Shown here in pieces: positions 17,678-26,556 of a stretch of DNA of 35,951 nt. The stretch comes from JALYUA01 sp038229875 (GTDB taxonomy: Bacteria; Acidobacteriota; Thermoanaerobaculia; UBA5066; Gp7-AA6). Location: assembly GCA_038229875.1 (NCBI GenBank), contig JBBROA010000032.1, positions 1 through 35,951 on the forward strand. Direction: 5' to 3'. The first letter of the stretch is position 1. Each line of letters begins with the position of its first letter. Made by a program: the position numbers and the translations under genes. The notes below the pieces were generated by a model. It did no database searches and was not told where the DNA came from. It saw only the letters and a list, made by a program, of their open reading frames with translations.

Positions 17678-18445
17678 CTACTGCGGGATGCGGGTCGACG
17701 GGGCGGCGCTCGCCGGTGCGGCCGAAAGGGGGCGCGGCGGAGGAGGAAGCGGGACCGGCGCCCGGCCTTCGCCGATCGGGAGCGCGATCTTGTAAATGGC
17801 GACGCGCGCTTTCTGACGGATCTCCCTCATCCACTTGTCCGCCTCTTCGTTGAAAACGCGCTGCTGGGAGCGGCGGCGCATTTCGTCGGCGACCGCCTCG
17901 AAGGGCTCGACCGGCGCACCCGCCGCCTTGCGCTCCGGCACGTAGCGAGCGTCGTACTCCTCGCGCCCGCGCGCCTCGTCCGCGATCGCGACGGGTCGGA
18001 AGCGTTCGTGGAGGTAGTTCTGCACCACGAGCTGCCGCTCGATCGCCGAGCGCACGTCCTGCAAGGTCATGCCCGCCTCGGCGAACTCCGCCGCCGGGTC
18101 GCGACCCTCGCTCCGCAGCCGCTCCTGCAACGACTTCAGCGCGGCTTCCCCTTCCGCCGCGTCTGGCACCGCGGGCCCGAATCGGAGAGCTTCACGGTAT
18201 TGGAGCCGCTGGTCGATCAGCGCGTCTAAGACCCGCCGGCGGAACGCGGCCGGGTTCTCCCCCGGTTCCGGGCGCAGAGCGGAGACCGCGATCGCCTTCC
18301 GGACGTCGCTCTCCGGAACCGCCACGTCATCGAGCGTCGCCGCGATGCGATCGACGATCACGGCGGCCGCCGAGGCGGACTCCGCCGACAGGACCGCGCC
18401 CGCGCAGAGCAGGAGTCGTCCGAACGCGAGGGCGAGGACGCGCAT
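17678..18445 (-). CDS. Exported SurA N-domain protein without PPIase domain
   Basis: A 255-residue protein. Residues 1-26 (MRVLALAFGR, a hydrophobic core, ASA cleavage region) are a signal peptide. The next about 190 residues have the SurA_N/trigger-factor-like chaperone pattern (VDRIAATLDD, RRRVLDALIDQRLQYREAL, helices rich in Arg and Glu). No parvulin PPIase domain is present and the protein ends in a proline-alanine-rich tail. Family knowledge suggests a periplasmic chaperone for outer-membrane proteins. The ATG at 18445 is preferred over one nine codons upstream because it gives a standard signal peptide. It is divergent from rsmI with only 44 bp between starts. Confidence 0.75.
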   Translation of the reverse strand: MRVLALAFGRLLLCAGAVLSAESASAAAVIVDRIAATLDDVAVPESDVRKAIAVSALRPEPGENPAAFRRRVLDALIDQRLQYREALRFGPAVPDAAEGEAALKSLQERLRSEGRDPAAEFAEAGMTLQDVRSAIERQLVVQNYLHERFRPVAIADEARGREEYDARYVPERKAAGAPVEPFEAVADEMRRRSQQRVFNEEADKWMREIRQKARVAIYKIALPIGEGRAPVPLPPPPRPLSAAPASAAPSTRIPQ

Positions 18446-18476
18446 CCGCCCATGATACCGGCTGAAATCCACATGG

Positions 18477-18482
18477 TATTTT
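18477..18482 (+). promoter_or_regulatory. Weak candidate -10 box of rsmI
   Basis: TATTTT, 7 bp before the GTG of rsmI. It is the only AT-rich stretch in the 44-bp divergent gap. No -35 is recognisable. Confidence 0.3.
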
Positions 18483-18489
18483 CGGATGC

Positions 18490-19347
18490 GTGGGCTCCGA
18501 AAGACCGCGCGGAAGCCTCTGGATCGTAGGGACCCCCATTGGAAATCTCGAGGATCTCTCCCCCCGCGCGCTCGAGACCCTGTCCCGCGCCGATGCGATT
18601 TTCTGCGAGGACACGCGAGTGACCGCCAAGATCGCCTCCCGGTTCTCCATTTCTGCGGCCCGGATCTCGTGCCCCGCTCCCCGCGAAAGCGCGAGGGTCC
18701 CGGACCTTCTCCGGAGGCTCGAAGCGGGCGAGACGGTGGCGCTGGTGTCCGACGCCGGAATGCCCGCGGTTTCGGATCCGGGCCAGGGGCTCGTCGCCGC
18801 GGCCGCCGGGGCCGGCTTCCCCGTCTTCGTCGTCCCGGGCCCCTCCGCGGTCTCCGCCGCGCTCGCCCTCTCCGGGCTGCGCGCGGTCCCGCACACGTTC
18901 CTCGGATTTCTCCCCTCCCGGGCGGGCGAGAGGCGGAGGCTTCTCGAGACGCGGAGCGGGTCGCCGGACACGCTCGTGTGGTTCGAGTCTCCGCACCGGA
19001 TCTCGGACTCGCTGGCGGAAGCGGCCGCCGTTCTCGGGCCGAGGCGCGCGGTCGTCGCCCGTGAGATCACGAAGCTCCACGAGGAGGTTGTGCGGGGAAG
19101 CCTGTCAGAGCTGGCGGCAACTTTTGCGGCCCGGGGCACCGGACGCGGAGAGATGACGGTCGTGGTGGAGGGCTCTGTCGGATCGCGTCCGGTCAGCGCC
19201 GACGAAGACCTCGACAGTGCGATCCGGGAAGCGCTGGCGCAAGGGACGGACAAGCGATCGATCGCGCGGGATCTCGCCGCGCGTTGCGGCCGCCCCGCCC
19301 GCGAGATCTACGCGCGCGCGGTAGCGCTGGCGGCAGACGAGGGCTAA
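18490..19347 (+). CDS. rsmI: 16S rRNA (cytidine-1402-2'-O)-methyltransferase
   Basis: A 285-residue SPOUT-independent, tetrapyrrole-methylase-fold enzyme that methylates the ribose of C1402 in the decoding centre. Diagnostic motifs: LWIVGTPIGNLEDLSPRALE (10-29), IFCEDTR (37-43), VSDAGMPAVSDPG (86-98), PGPSAV and the ESPHRI segment. The GTG start at 18490 places the first motif at the usual position. Length is normal. A (CCCCTGA)n array begins at the first base after the stop. Confidence 0.96.
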   Translation: MGSERPRGSLWIVGTPIGNLEDLSPRALETLSRADAIFCEDTRVTAKIASRFSISAARISCPAPRESARVPDLLRRLEAGETVALVSDAGMPAVSDPGQGLVAAAAGAGFPVFVVPGPSAVSAALALSGLRAVPHTFLGFLPSRAGERRRLLETRSGSPDTLVWFESPHRISDSLAEAAAVLGPRRAVVAREITKLHEEVVRGSLSELAATFAARGTGRGEMTVVVEGSVGSRPVSADEDLDSAIREALAQGTDKRSIARDLAARCGRPAREIYARAVALAADEG

Positions 19348-19382
19348 CCCCTGACCCCTGACCCCTGACCCCTGAGCCCTAA
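19348..19382. repeat. (CCCCTGA)4 heptamer array after rsmI
   Basis: Four perfect copies of CCCCTGA (19348-19375) plus one degenerate unit GCCCTAA (19376-19382), starting immediately after the rsmI stop in the gap between the convergent rsmI and glycosidase genes. No terminator-like hairpin is present. Confidence 0.95.
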
Positions 19383-19397
19383 CGGTCACTTCTCCCT

Positions 19398-20696
19398 TCA
19401 ACTCTCCCGCCCCCCGCCTTCCGGCGTCTCCACGCGGCTGCTCGCGGTTGCCTCGTTCAAGTCGAGCGCCGCGAAGTCGAGGACCGCGAGCTCGTCCTTC
19501 GCGATGATCTCTGCGTCGCTCTCGGGGACGACCAGGGACGGGTCGGGCGCCTCTCTGCCGTCGAAGAGCCGCTGTTGCCGCGCCAGCTCGTTGGCGAGCG
19601 GCTCGTAAATCGCCCGCTCTCCCCCGTCGTCGGCGTAGTCCCACAGGCCGTTCGTACAATGTCGGTCGTCCTCCCACCCGGGGTGATTCACGATCGGGTA
19701 CAGGCAGATCCCCTGGAGCGGCGCTCCGAGTCGGATCGCCGCGCGCGTCTCCCGGCCGATGTACCGGAGCCATTCCGGCCGGGCGTCCCCCTCGATCCCG
19801 GTCTCCGCGATGAAAAGCGGGCGCTGATACCGGAGCCACACTTCGCGCATCATGTAGCGAAGCGGCAGGTGCTGCGGATGCGACGGGATCATCACGTCCC
19901 CGTTGTGGATCCACTGGTTCTGCACGTAATAGTTCATTCCCATGATGTCGAGCGCGTCTTCGCTCCCGCCGAGCTCCGGACGGGTGCGGCCGGCGATCAT
20001 GTCCCAGGCCTGGAACTGTGACTGCCGGTAGTTCTCCGCCACGAGCCGATCCTGCGGCCGCGTCGGATCCGCGATGATGTCGATGACCGGCTCGGGCTGG
20101 ACCAGCCGCGCTCGCGGAACGACCGCGCGGATCTCCGCCGTCGCGGCCAACACGGCCCGGACGAACTGCGCCTTCAGCTCATCGCCGCGGCCGTGGGCGA
20201 ACGGGTTGAAAAAGGCCGCGTCCCCTCCGGCAAACGAAAGAAACGAGATCTCATTGACCGGCGCGACGAACAGCGTCTGGTCGGTCTCGCTCGAAGCGAG
20301 CTGCGCGAACGAGCGGGCGAACTTTCGGAAGCGCTCGATGAAAGCGGGCGAGAACACGTCCAACCCCTCCGGGAAGCCAAAGTGGAGGAGGTCCCAGATC
20401 ACGGTGGTTTCAGTCTCGCGCGCGGCGCCCAGCATGGACAGGACGCCGCTCCAGTCGTAGGAGCCGCCGCCCCGGTCCACGCGGTACCACGGGACGCCGT
20501 CCCGCGCGCCGGCGATTCCGACGGAGTGAAGCCGCTGGTAGTCCTCCCGGGCGAACCGTTCATGGCCGGTGGAAATCAGGAGATCCAGGCGGTGCCGGTC
20601 GCGTCCTCTCAGGTGGGTCGAGCACTCGAAACCGCCGAGGAAGAAGCTCCCGAAGAGAGGGATCGGGGTGCTCACCGCCCCCGTCTCACCAGTCAC
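19398..20696 (-). CDS. GH1-like (clan GH-A) glycoside hydrolase
   Basis: A 432-residue putative retaining glycosidase. Clan GH-A features: LLHFGFPEGLDVFSPAFIER (resembling the GH1 LYHWDLP block), an acid/base Asn-Glu in VAPVNEISF (Glu149) and a nucleophile Glu in FIAETGIEGD (Glu298). There is no signal peptide, so it is predicted to be cytoplasmic. The start is uncertain. GTG 20696 overlaps the M20 stop as GTGA, matching the coupling seen at the upstream junction. GTG 20675 is an alternative that begins VSTPIPLFGS. It is the last gene of the SDR-CPBP-M20 operon. Substrate unknown. Confidence 0.75.
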   Translation of the reverse strand: MTGETGAVSTPIPLFGSFFLGGFECSTHLRGRDRHRLDLLISTGHERFAREDYQRLHSVGIAGARDGVPWYRVDRGGGSYDWSGVLSMLGAARETETTVIWDLLHFGFPEGLDVFSPAFIERFRKFARSFAQLASSETDQTLFVAPVNEISFLSFAGGDAAFFNPFAHGRGDELKAQFVRAVLAATAEIRAVVPRARLVQPEPVIDIIADPTRPQDRLVAENYRQSQFQAWDMIAGRTRPELGGSEDALDIMGMNYYVQNQWIHNGDVMIPSHPQHLPLRYMMREVWLRYQRPLFIAETGIEGDARPEWLRYIGRETRAAIRLGAPLQGICLYPIVNHPGWEDDRHCTNGLWDYADDGGERAIYEPLANELARQQRLFDGREAPDPSLVVPESDAEIIAKDELAVLDFAALDLNEATASSRVETPEGGGRES

Positions 20697-22273
20697 CAGT
20701 TCATCCGCGCCAGAATTCCTGCATAGATTTCGATGCCGTCCCAGAGATTCTGAAGGCGGAGATTCTCGTTGGACGCGTGCTGATTGTTGTCGTGGTTCGC
20801 GATGGGAACCCCGATCGTCGAGGCGCCGAGCTTCTCCCGGAATACGTACATCGGGATGCTGCCGCCGAGCATCGGCAGAGCGACGATCGGTCCGCCGACC
20901 GCCTCCTCGACGACCCGGACGAGCGCGCGGGAAGCCGGCAGATCCATCGGCGTCCGCGACGCCGGATAGCCGCTGCCCCACACGACCTTCGCGAGCCGCG
21001 CGTTTCCGTGGCGCGCCGCGGCGTCCGGGTTCTCGCGCACGATCGAGAACCCCTTTGCGCGGATGTGGTTCTCGACCGCGATGCGAACGCTTTCGGGGGT
21101 GAGGTCGGGGACGAGGCGGAAGTCGATCGCCACGGTGGCTTCCGTCGGGATCGAATTCGTCGATCGCGCCCCGGTCTCACCGCCCGAGATGCCGTGCACG
21201 TTCAACGCGGGCCGCTGAATCGATTCGAGGAGCGATTCCCCGTTGCCTTCGGGCCGCCCGATTCCGAGCTCTTCCTTCAACGCCTCGTCAACGTCAGGCG
21301 CGGCGGCGAGCGCGCGCCGCTCCAGCTCTCCGAGCGGCTTCACCGCGTCCGAGAACCCGGGGATGGTGATGCGCCCTTCCGGATCCCTCATGCTCGCGAT
21401 GAGGTTTGCGATCTGCGCGGTCGGATTCGGGGCCCAGTTCCCGTAGTGGCCGCTGTGAAGCCGGCGCGTCGGGCCATAGAGGGTGATCGACACATCCGTC
21501 ACGCCGCGCGCGCCGAAGAAGACCTGCATCCGTCGCGACTGGTGGACAGGACCGTCGAACAGGATCCAGAGGTCCGCCTTCAATTTCTCCCGATAGCGGT
21601 CGAGGACCTCCGCGAGGTGCGGCGACCCCGCTTCCTCCTCGCCTTCGAAGAAAAACTTCAGGTTCGCGGCCGGCCGGATCCCCGCGGCCCGAAGCGCGTC
21701 GACAGCCGTCAGGAGCCCTACGACCGGCGCCTTGTCGTCGCTCGCGGAGCGGCCGTAGAGCCGCCACTCGGGCGGAATGGGTGCGCGGAGGTTCTCCAGA
21801 CTCATTTCGCGCCCGCCCGACTCGAGCGGCGCATCGCGTAGCACCGGGCTCCAGGGATCTCCCTTCCACTCGGCCGGCACGACCGGCTGGCCGTCGTAGT
21901 GCGCGTAAAGCACTACGGTCCGGCGCGCGCCGGGCGTGGACAGCTCTCCGTAGACGACCGGAGGCGCTCCCGGGACCCGGAGGAGCTCGGGGTGGATCCC
22001 GCGCTTCTCCAGAAGCGACGCGACCGCCGCGGCGCTCTTTTCGATGTTCTCGGTATCGGAGGACACGTTCGGACGCGAGAGCAGGCCCGCGAGCTCCCGC
22101 ACGATCTCGACCTCGTGCGCCGCCCGGTAGGAGCGCACGCGCGCGGTCACGGGGCTCATCGCCACGGGCCCGGCTTCCGCGGGCTTGACGGCCGGCTCGG
22201 GAGCCGCCTCGAGATGGCGCGCCACCGGGGCGAGGAGCATTGCGAGTAAGAGACAGGCGGCGGCGCGGCTCAC
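20693..22273 (-). CDS. Exported M20-family metallopeptidase (dipeptidase-like)
   Basis: A 526-residue zinc peptidase of family M20. Residues 1-24 form a signal peptide. Metal and catalytic motifs: VLYAHYDGQPV (His125, Asp127), GRSASDDKAP (Asp179/180), FFFEGEEEAGSP (general base Glu in the 210-214 acidic run) and a C-terminal metal ligand region ANHDNNQHASNE. The dimerisation lid lies between about 250 and 380 (GARGVTDVSITLYGP). Family members cleave dipeptides or aminoacylated compounds. The GTG start at 22273 overlaps the CPBP stop as GTGA. Predicted periplasmic. Confidence 0.92.
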   Translation of the reverse strand: MSRAAACLLLAMLLAPVARHLEAAPEPAVKPAEAGPVAMSPVTARVRSYRAAHEVEIVRELAGLLSRPNVSSDTENIEKSAAAVASLLEKRGIHPELLRVPGAPPVVYGELSTPGARRTVVLYAHYDGQPVVPAEWKGDPWSPVLRDAPLESGGREMSLENLRAPIPPEWRLYGRSASDDKAPVVGLLTAVDALRAAGIRPAANLKFFFEGEEEAGSPHLAEVLDRYREKLKADLWILFDGPVHQSRRMQVFFGARGVTDVSITLYGPTRRLHSGHYGNWAPNPTAQIANLIASMRDPEGRITIPGFSDAVKPLGELERRALAAAPDVDEALKEELGIGRPEGNGESLLESIQRPALNVHGISGGETGARSTNSIPTEATVAIDFRLVPDLTPESVRIAVENHIRAKGFSIVRENPDAAARHGNARLAKVVWGSGYPASRTPMDLPASRALVRVVEEAVGGPIVALPMLGGSIPMYVFREKLGASTIGVPIANHDNNQHASNENLRLQNLWDGIEIYAGILARMNW

Positions 22274-25200
22274 GGCGCAAGCTCCGGCTCGGGCGGCGCC
22301 GGCGGCGCGGCGGCAACCGCTTCCGGAAGCGACGGCTCCCGGGCGGCCGTCCCGATCAGCGCCACCACCACCGCCGCGAGGAGGACGAACCCCGCGATCC
22401 CGGCGAACCGGTCGGGCGCCGCAGGCTGCGACAGAAGACGAGCGGCCGCGGGCCCACCGAAGGCGGCCGCTCCGAAGAGCACCCAGGCGGCGACGTGGTC
22501 CTTCAGGAGGACGAACGCGCAGACCGCCATCCAACCGAGAAGCACGACCGATCCCCCCATCTCCCCGACGAGCTCGAGGGCGGAATGCGGCGACGCGGGC
22601 AGGAAGGCGAGGAGCAGGCCGAGCGCAAGCGCGATCCGGGTCGAGCGGCGGCGCAGAAACGCCTCCCGTGAGCCCAGAGCGGCGGCGGACGCGACCGAGG
22701 CCGTACCGAACGTGGCGAGCGCGGCGGCGGACAGCACCGCGATCGCGGGCACCGCGAGGTCGAGCGCTCCCGGAAGAGACGGGTCCGGGCGGAAAAGGTC
22801 CGGAACGGAGCGAGCGGCGACGGCGGACCATCGCGAGATCCCGGCGAGCCCGCCCGCCGCGATGGCGGCCCGTAGCAGCGCGTCTCCCAGGCTCCCCTGA
22901 CGCCGGAGCGCGCGACGCCATCCCGGCCGGGCCGACGAGAACAGGATGTACGCGATGGCCGCGCCGCAGGGGATGAGCAGCCACAGGATGACGAGCGAGA
23001 GCGTCGCCGAGAAGCGGAAGGTCGAGAGCGGAATCTCGGTGCGGTACTGGCGCAGCAGCCCCGGAATGCGATTCGAGAGAGCGGCCGCCGCGAGCAGCGC
23101 GACCGGCACGAGCGGCCGGAGCAGTCCGCGCCAGCGCACGTCCGGCCGGCGCACCGCGCGGAGAAACAGGACGATCGCGAACCCCAGAAACGAGCCGAGT
23201 GCCACGACGCGCAACCCGAGCAGGAGCCAGTCGAGCGCCGTTCGGCGGCGCTCCGCTTCGAGATACGACTCCGGGACGTGGACGGTGGGATAGAACGCGG
23301 AAAGACGGCTTCCCTCGAAGACCGCGGTCAGGCGCGGAGCCGCGTCGCCGAGATCGGCGCGCCGCGATTCGAGGGTGACGGTGGTGTCGACGCGCTTTGG
23401 CCGGGCGCGAGTACCGACTTCGAGGACCCGATAGTCCGCCGCGGGATATCCGAGCGCCGCCGCCGCGCCCGTTGTGCGCTCGCGCGCCCGGGCCTCCGAA
23501 GGAGGGGTGCCGCCCGGCGCCGCTTCTTCGCGGGGATTCAAGTATCCGATGACGCGCGCGCGCCGAGGATCGACGAAGACTTTCCATTCCTCCTTGTGCC
23601 CCGGTTCCAGGAACCTCGCGACCCAGAAGTTTACGGGCAGGGATCCCGAGGCGAGCTTCTCGAACGCGGCGGTCCCGCCCTTCGTGACGACGTATCGCGC
23701 CGCGGCCTCCGAGAAGCCGGGCATGCGCCCGGACTCGACCGGCTCCTCGCCGCGCGCGTCGGCATCGAGTCCGAAGCCCGTTCCTCCGTACGTGACAGAA
23801 CGATAGCGGGCGGGATCGACGCGGTTCGCTCGAAGAAAAGCGCGCGCGATCGACTCGGCGCGCGCGCGTCCGATCTCGTCGCGCCCGAGGCGCGGGGAGC
23901 GCACGGGAACGAGCCAGCCCGCGAGCAACACGGCGGCGGCGATTCCGGCCGCCGTCAGCGCCCGCCGCGAAACGCGCCGGACGGGGGCGGAGGGCTCCGC
24001 GCTGATCGCGCGGGGAGCTGGAACCGGCGCGCTGCCGAGGTCCGCGTTGGCCACGCCGGATTCCGGCGCAAAGCCGCCATGCTTCCATGCTAGGAGGATC
24101 GAGGCGGCGAGCGGAACGAGGAGGATCCCGGCCGCAACCGCGCCGGAGACGACGTAGTAACCGTTGTGGGACCGGAGCATCACGAGCGCCGTATAGAGCG
24201 CGTCGACCGTGAAGTGCCAGACGAGCAGCGGCAGGACTCCATAGCGCAGCATCACGAGCCCGATCACGACACCGGCCACCCCGACTTCCACCCCGCGGAT
24301 GTAGAAGGGCTGGTTCGGATACGCGGCGTGGCCGAACCCCCAGATGAACGCGGGGACGACGACCGCCAGAAACCGTCCCGCTCCGAGCCCGTCGAGAAAC
24401 GAGATCGAGAACATGCGGCTGATCCCCTCTTCCGACACCGCCGGGAAGAAGCCGACCAGCAGCACTGTCGCCCAGGGGAACGCCGTGCTCAACATGTCGC
24501 TGTAGGGAACGTCGGCCGGCGACCACGCGCCGAAGCGCGCCGCGACGACGTAAAAGACGGCCTGGTACGCAAAGAAGAACGCGACGAGCGCGTAGCCCAG
24601 GAGAACCCCGCGAAAAAACCGTTTCGTTCGCAGTCCCCGAAGCGAAAAGATCCCGGAGAGCGACAGCTGCCCCGGGAAACGCTCGCGATACGGCGGCTCC
24701 GCGGCGGCGATGACGCACGCGATGCCCGCCCCCGCCGCGAGCGCACCCAGGATTCCCAGGACGAGATGGTTGGTGAGATGGCTCGAGAGCGGGCTGGCGG
24801 TGTCGTACTCATAGAAGGTCAGCGGCAGGTTGTTCAGCGTCGAGAGGAGCGCCAGCACGAACCCCGTGAGGCCGAAACCCCCGACGACGCCCCAGCGGAC
24901 GTCCTTCCGCGAGATGCGGGCCAGCAGCACGCCCGCCATGGCGAGAACGGTCAGGAGCAGTCCGAAGGTCGCCGCCTGCCCCGCCGCCTCGTTCTTCGAC
25001 CGCAGGGTGCGGTAATCGCGCTGCCACGCTTCGGGCACGTGGACGAACTCATCGAACGCCACGACCTCTCCCCCGGCGACGATCGTCCGGTATCGGACCG
25101 TCGCCTCCTTCATCCGGAAGCCCGGGCGCTCGTCGACAAACGTCCAGTCGGTGCGCTTCGGGCGCTCGGTGGGAAACGACTCGATCGGCGTCAGCGCGGC

Positions 25201-25689
25201 GGGGTCAAGGCCACGTTGCGAGAGAAACGCGGCCGCGAGCCCGCGCGCCTTCTCCCGCGGGAGCCGTTCACCCGGCGCATCTTCCCGCCGGACCGACTCC
25301 CAGGAGACGAGGTTGCCGAGCGGCGTGATCGAGACCCGCTCCTCTTCCTTCACCGCCGAGCGGAACCACCGCATGTCCCAGCGCCAGATCTTCGCCTCGC
25401 GTCCGTAGAGGCGCGACGCCCGGTCGAGTCCGAGCTCACGCTCCAGGTAAACCTTCGGCTCCTCGTCCACCCCGAAGCGGCCGGCGAAGCGGGTCCCGGC
25501 CGTCGGGCGCGCGCGCTCCTTCAGAAAGCGCTCCGCCTGGGCGCGCGCGGCGTTCCGAGGCACACGAAACTCGATCGCCGCCTCCGGGAAGGCCTTCCGG
25601 AAGAGCGCGGACGTGATCGCCGCCCCCGCGATCAGGATCGCGAGGCAGGCGAGGACGAAGCGCCAGTCGCGGCGGTCGAGCTTTTCCAT
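22270..25689 (-). CDS. Very large CPBP-family intramembrane protease with internal duplication
   Basis: A 1139-residue polytopic membrane protein. The CPBP (Abi/Rce1-like) site is in the first half: VSEEGISRMF (Glu420, Glu421, Arg425), FIWGFGH (His454) and WHFTVDAL (His492, Asp496). An N-terminal membrane segment (11-29) is followed by an extracytoplasmic region of about 200 residues with PepSY-like repeats, then the protease helices. A second unit (about 577-1139) repeats the plan: one membrane segment, a similar extracytoplasmic region (compare FDEFVHVPEAW with FYPTVHVPESY) and many helices, but without the Glu-Glu/His motifs. CPBP proteins are usually 200-300 residues, so this is exceptional. 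It starts 11 bp after the SDR gene. Confidence 0.85.
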   Translation of the reverse strand: MEKLDRRDWRFVLACLAILIAGAAITSALFRKAFPEAAIEFRVPRNAARAQAERFLKERARPTAGTRFAGRFGVDEEPKVYLERELGLDRASRLYGREAKIWRWDMRWFRSAVKEEERVSITPLGNLVSWESVRREDAPGERLPREKARGLAAAFLSQRGLDPAALTPIESFPTERPKRTDWTFVDERPGFRMKEATVRYRTIVAGGEVVAFDEFVHVPEAWQRDYRTLRSKNEAAGQAATFGLLLTVLAMAGVLLARISRKDVRWGVVGGFGLTGFVLALLSTLNNLPLTFYEYDTASPLSSHLTNHLVLGILGALAAGAGIACVIAAAEPPYRERFPGQLSLSGIFSLRGLRTKRFFRGVLLGYALVAFFFAYQAVFYVVAARFGAWSPADVPYSDMLSTAFPWATVLLVGFFPAVSEEGISRMFSISFLDGLGAGRFLAVVVPAFIWGFGHAAYPNQPFYIRGVEVGVAGVVIGLVMLRYGVLPLLVWHFTVDALYTALVMLRSHNGYYVVSGAVAAGILLVPLAASILLAWKHGGFAPESGVANADLGSAPVPAPRAISAEPSAPVRRVSRRALTAAGIAAAVLLAGWLVPVRSPRLGRDEIGRARAESIARAFLRANRVDPARYRSVTYGGTGFGLDADARGEEPVESGRMPGFSEAAARYVVTKGGTAAFEKLASGSLPVNFWVARFLEPGHKEEWKVFVDPRRARVIGYLNPREEAAPGGTPPSEARARERTTGAAAALGYPAADYRVLEVGTRARPKRVDTTVTLESRRADLGDAAPRLTAVFEGSRLSAFYPTVHVPESYLEAERRRTALDWLLLGLRVVALGSFLGFAIVLFLRAVRRPDVRWRGLLRPLVPVALLAAAALSNRIPGLLRQYRTEIPLSTFRFSATLSLVILWLLIPCGAAIAYILFSSARPGWRRALRRQGSLGDALLRAAIAAGGLAGISRWSAVAARSVPDLFRPDPSLPGALDLAVPAIAVLSAAALATFGTASVASAAALGSREAFLRRRSTRIALALGLLLAFLPASPHSALELVGEMGGSVVLLGWMAVCAFVLLKDHVAAWVLFGAAAFGGPAAARLLSQPAAPDRFAGIAGFVLLAAVVVALIGTAAREPSLPEAVAAAPPAPPEPELAP

Positions 25690-25700
25690 GATGTTCGCCC

Positions 25701-26471
25701 TCAGCCGGCGAGCACGCTGCCGCCGTTGACGTTCACGACCTCTCCCTGCAGATGTCTGGCCAGCTCGGAGACCAGAAAGAGGACCGCCCCCGCCACGTCT
25801 CTGGGCGAGGCGACGCGTCCGACCGGGATCGAGCGCTCGATCTCCGCACGCGTGGCCGGGTCGGCCAGAGTCGCCGCGGTCATTTCCGTGTCCACCCACC
25901 CCGGGGCAACGCAGTTGACGCGGATTCCCTTCGGCCCGAGCTCCGCCGCGAGAGACTTCGTGTACGCGATCAGGGCGCCCTTGCTCGCGGCGTAGGCGGA
26001 GTGCCCGGCCTCTCCGCGCTGGGCCGCGGTGGACGAGACGAAAACGATCGAGCCGTCCGTCTTCGCCAGATGCGGAATCGCGGCGTCCGTCACGAGGAAG
26101 CACCCGCGCACGTTCACCGCGAGGGTGCGGTCCCACACTGCGAGGTCTCCGCGGCCCGCCTCGTCGGCTTCCCAGATGCCCGCATTGTTGACGACGATGT
26201 CGAGGCGCTCCCATGCGGCGACCACGTCCCGCACGAGCTGTCGCGCTTCCCCGGGATCGGCGACGTCGCCCGCGAGCGCCATCGCCTCCCCGCCGGCCTG
26301 CCGGAGCTCCCGGACGAGACTGTTCGCGGCGCTCTCATCCGACCGGTATCCCACGGCGACTCGAGCACCCGCGAGGCAGAGCTGCTCGGAGATCGCCCGG
26401 CCGATTCCGCGGGAGCCGCCCGTAACGAGTGCGGTCCGGGGAGCGAGATCGAGCGTGAAGCGGTCGGCCAA
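25701..26471 (-). CDS. Short-chain dehydrogenase/reductase (FabG-like)
   Basis: A 256-residue classical SDR. Cofactor motif TGGSRGIGR (17-25), an Arg at 43 suggesting NADP(H), NNAG (95-98), catalytic Ser146/147 with YAASK (Tyr160, Lys164), and the C-terminal VNGG block. The start is taken as TTG at 26471 because it lies 10 bp after a TAATAT box and gives a normal N-terminus. An in-frame TTG at 26510 would lie inside the promoter's -35. It is the first gene of the operon with the CPBP, M20 and GH genes. FabG-like sequence does not prove a fatty-acid role. Confidence 0.9.
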   Translation of the reverse strand: MADRFTLDLAPRTALVTGGSRGIGRAISEQLCLAGARVAVGYRSDESAANSLVRELRQAGGEAMALAGDVADPGEARQLVRDVVAAWERLDIVVNNAGIWEADEAGRGDLAVWDRTLAVNVRGCFLVTDAAIPHLAKTDGSIVFVSSTAAQRGEAGHSAYAASKGALIAYTKSLAAELGPKGIRVNCVAPGWVDTEMTAATLADPATRAEIERSIPVGRVASPRDVAGAVLFLVSELARHLQGEVVNVNGGSVLAG

Positions 26472-26481
26472 GTTGGTGCGT

Positions 26482-26510
26482 ATATTAGTTGAGAGACGTT
26501 GACCCACCAA
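26482..26510 (-). promoter_or_regulatory. Candidate promoter of the SDR-CPBP-M20-GH operon
   Basis: On the minus strand TTGGTG (26505-26510), a 17-bp spacer and TAATAT (26482-26487), then 10 bp to a TTG start. The -35 region overlaps an inverted repeat GTTG-ACCCAC-CAAC (26500-26510 area), a possible operator. Confidence 0.45.
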
Positions 26511-26527
26511 CAGCCGGGCGGGCGCCC

Positions 26528-26551
26528 CGAAGGCGCGACGGCGCGAAGGCG
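26528..26551. repeat. Three-unit octamer array (CGAAGGCG)
   Basis: CGAAGGCG, CGACGGCG, CGAAGGCG in tandem in the gap between holA and the SDR gene. The period is 8, not 7 as in the other arrays. Confidence 0.75.
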
Positions 26552-26556
26552 CGAAC

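Noticed and set aside
19348..19382. CRISPR-like repeat array
   Set aside because: Units are 7 bp with no spacers, so it is a simple tandem repeat.
20693..24718. A 1341-codon minus-strand frame apparently fusing M20 peptidase to a long N-terminal part
   Set aside because: The upstream 815 codons are an out-of-frame shadow of the CPBP gene. The M20 gene has its own GTG start and signal peptide at 22273.
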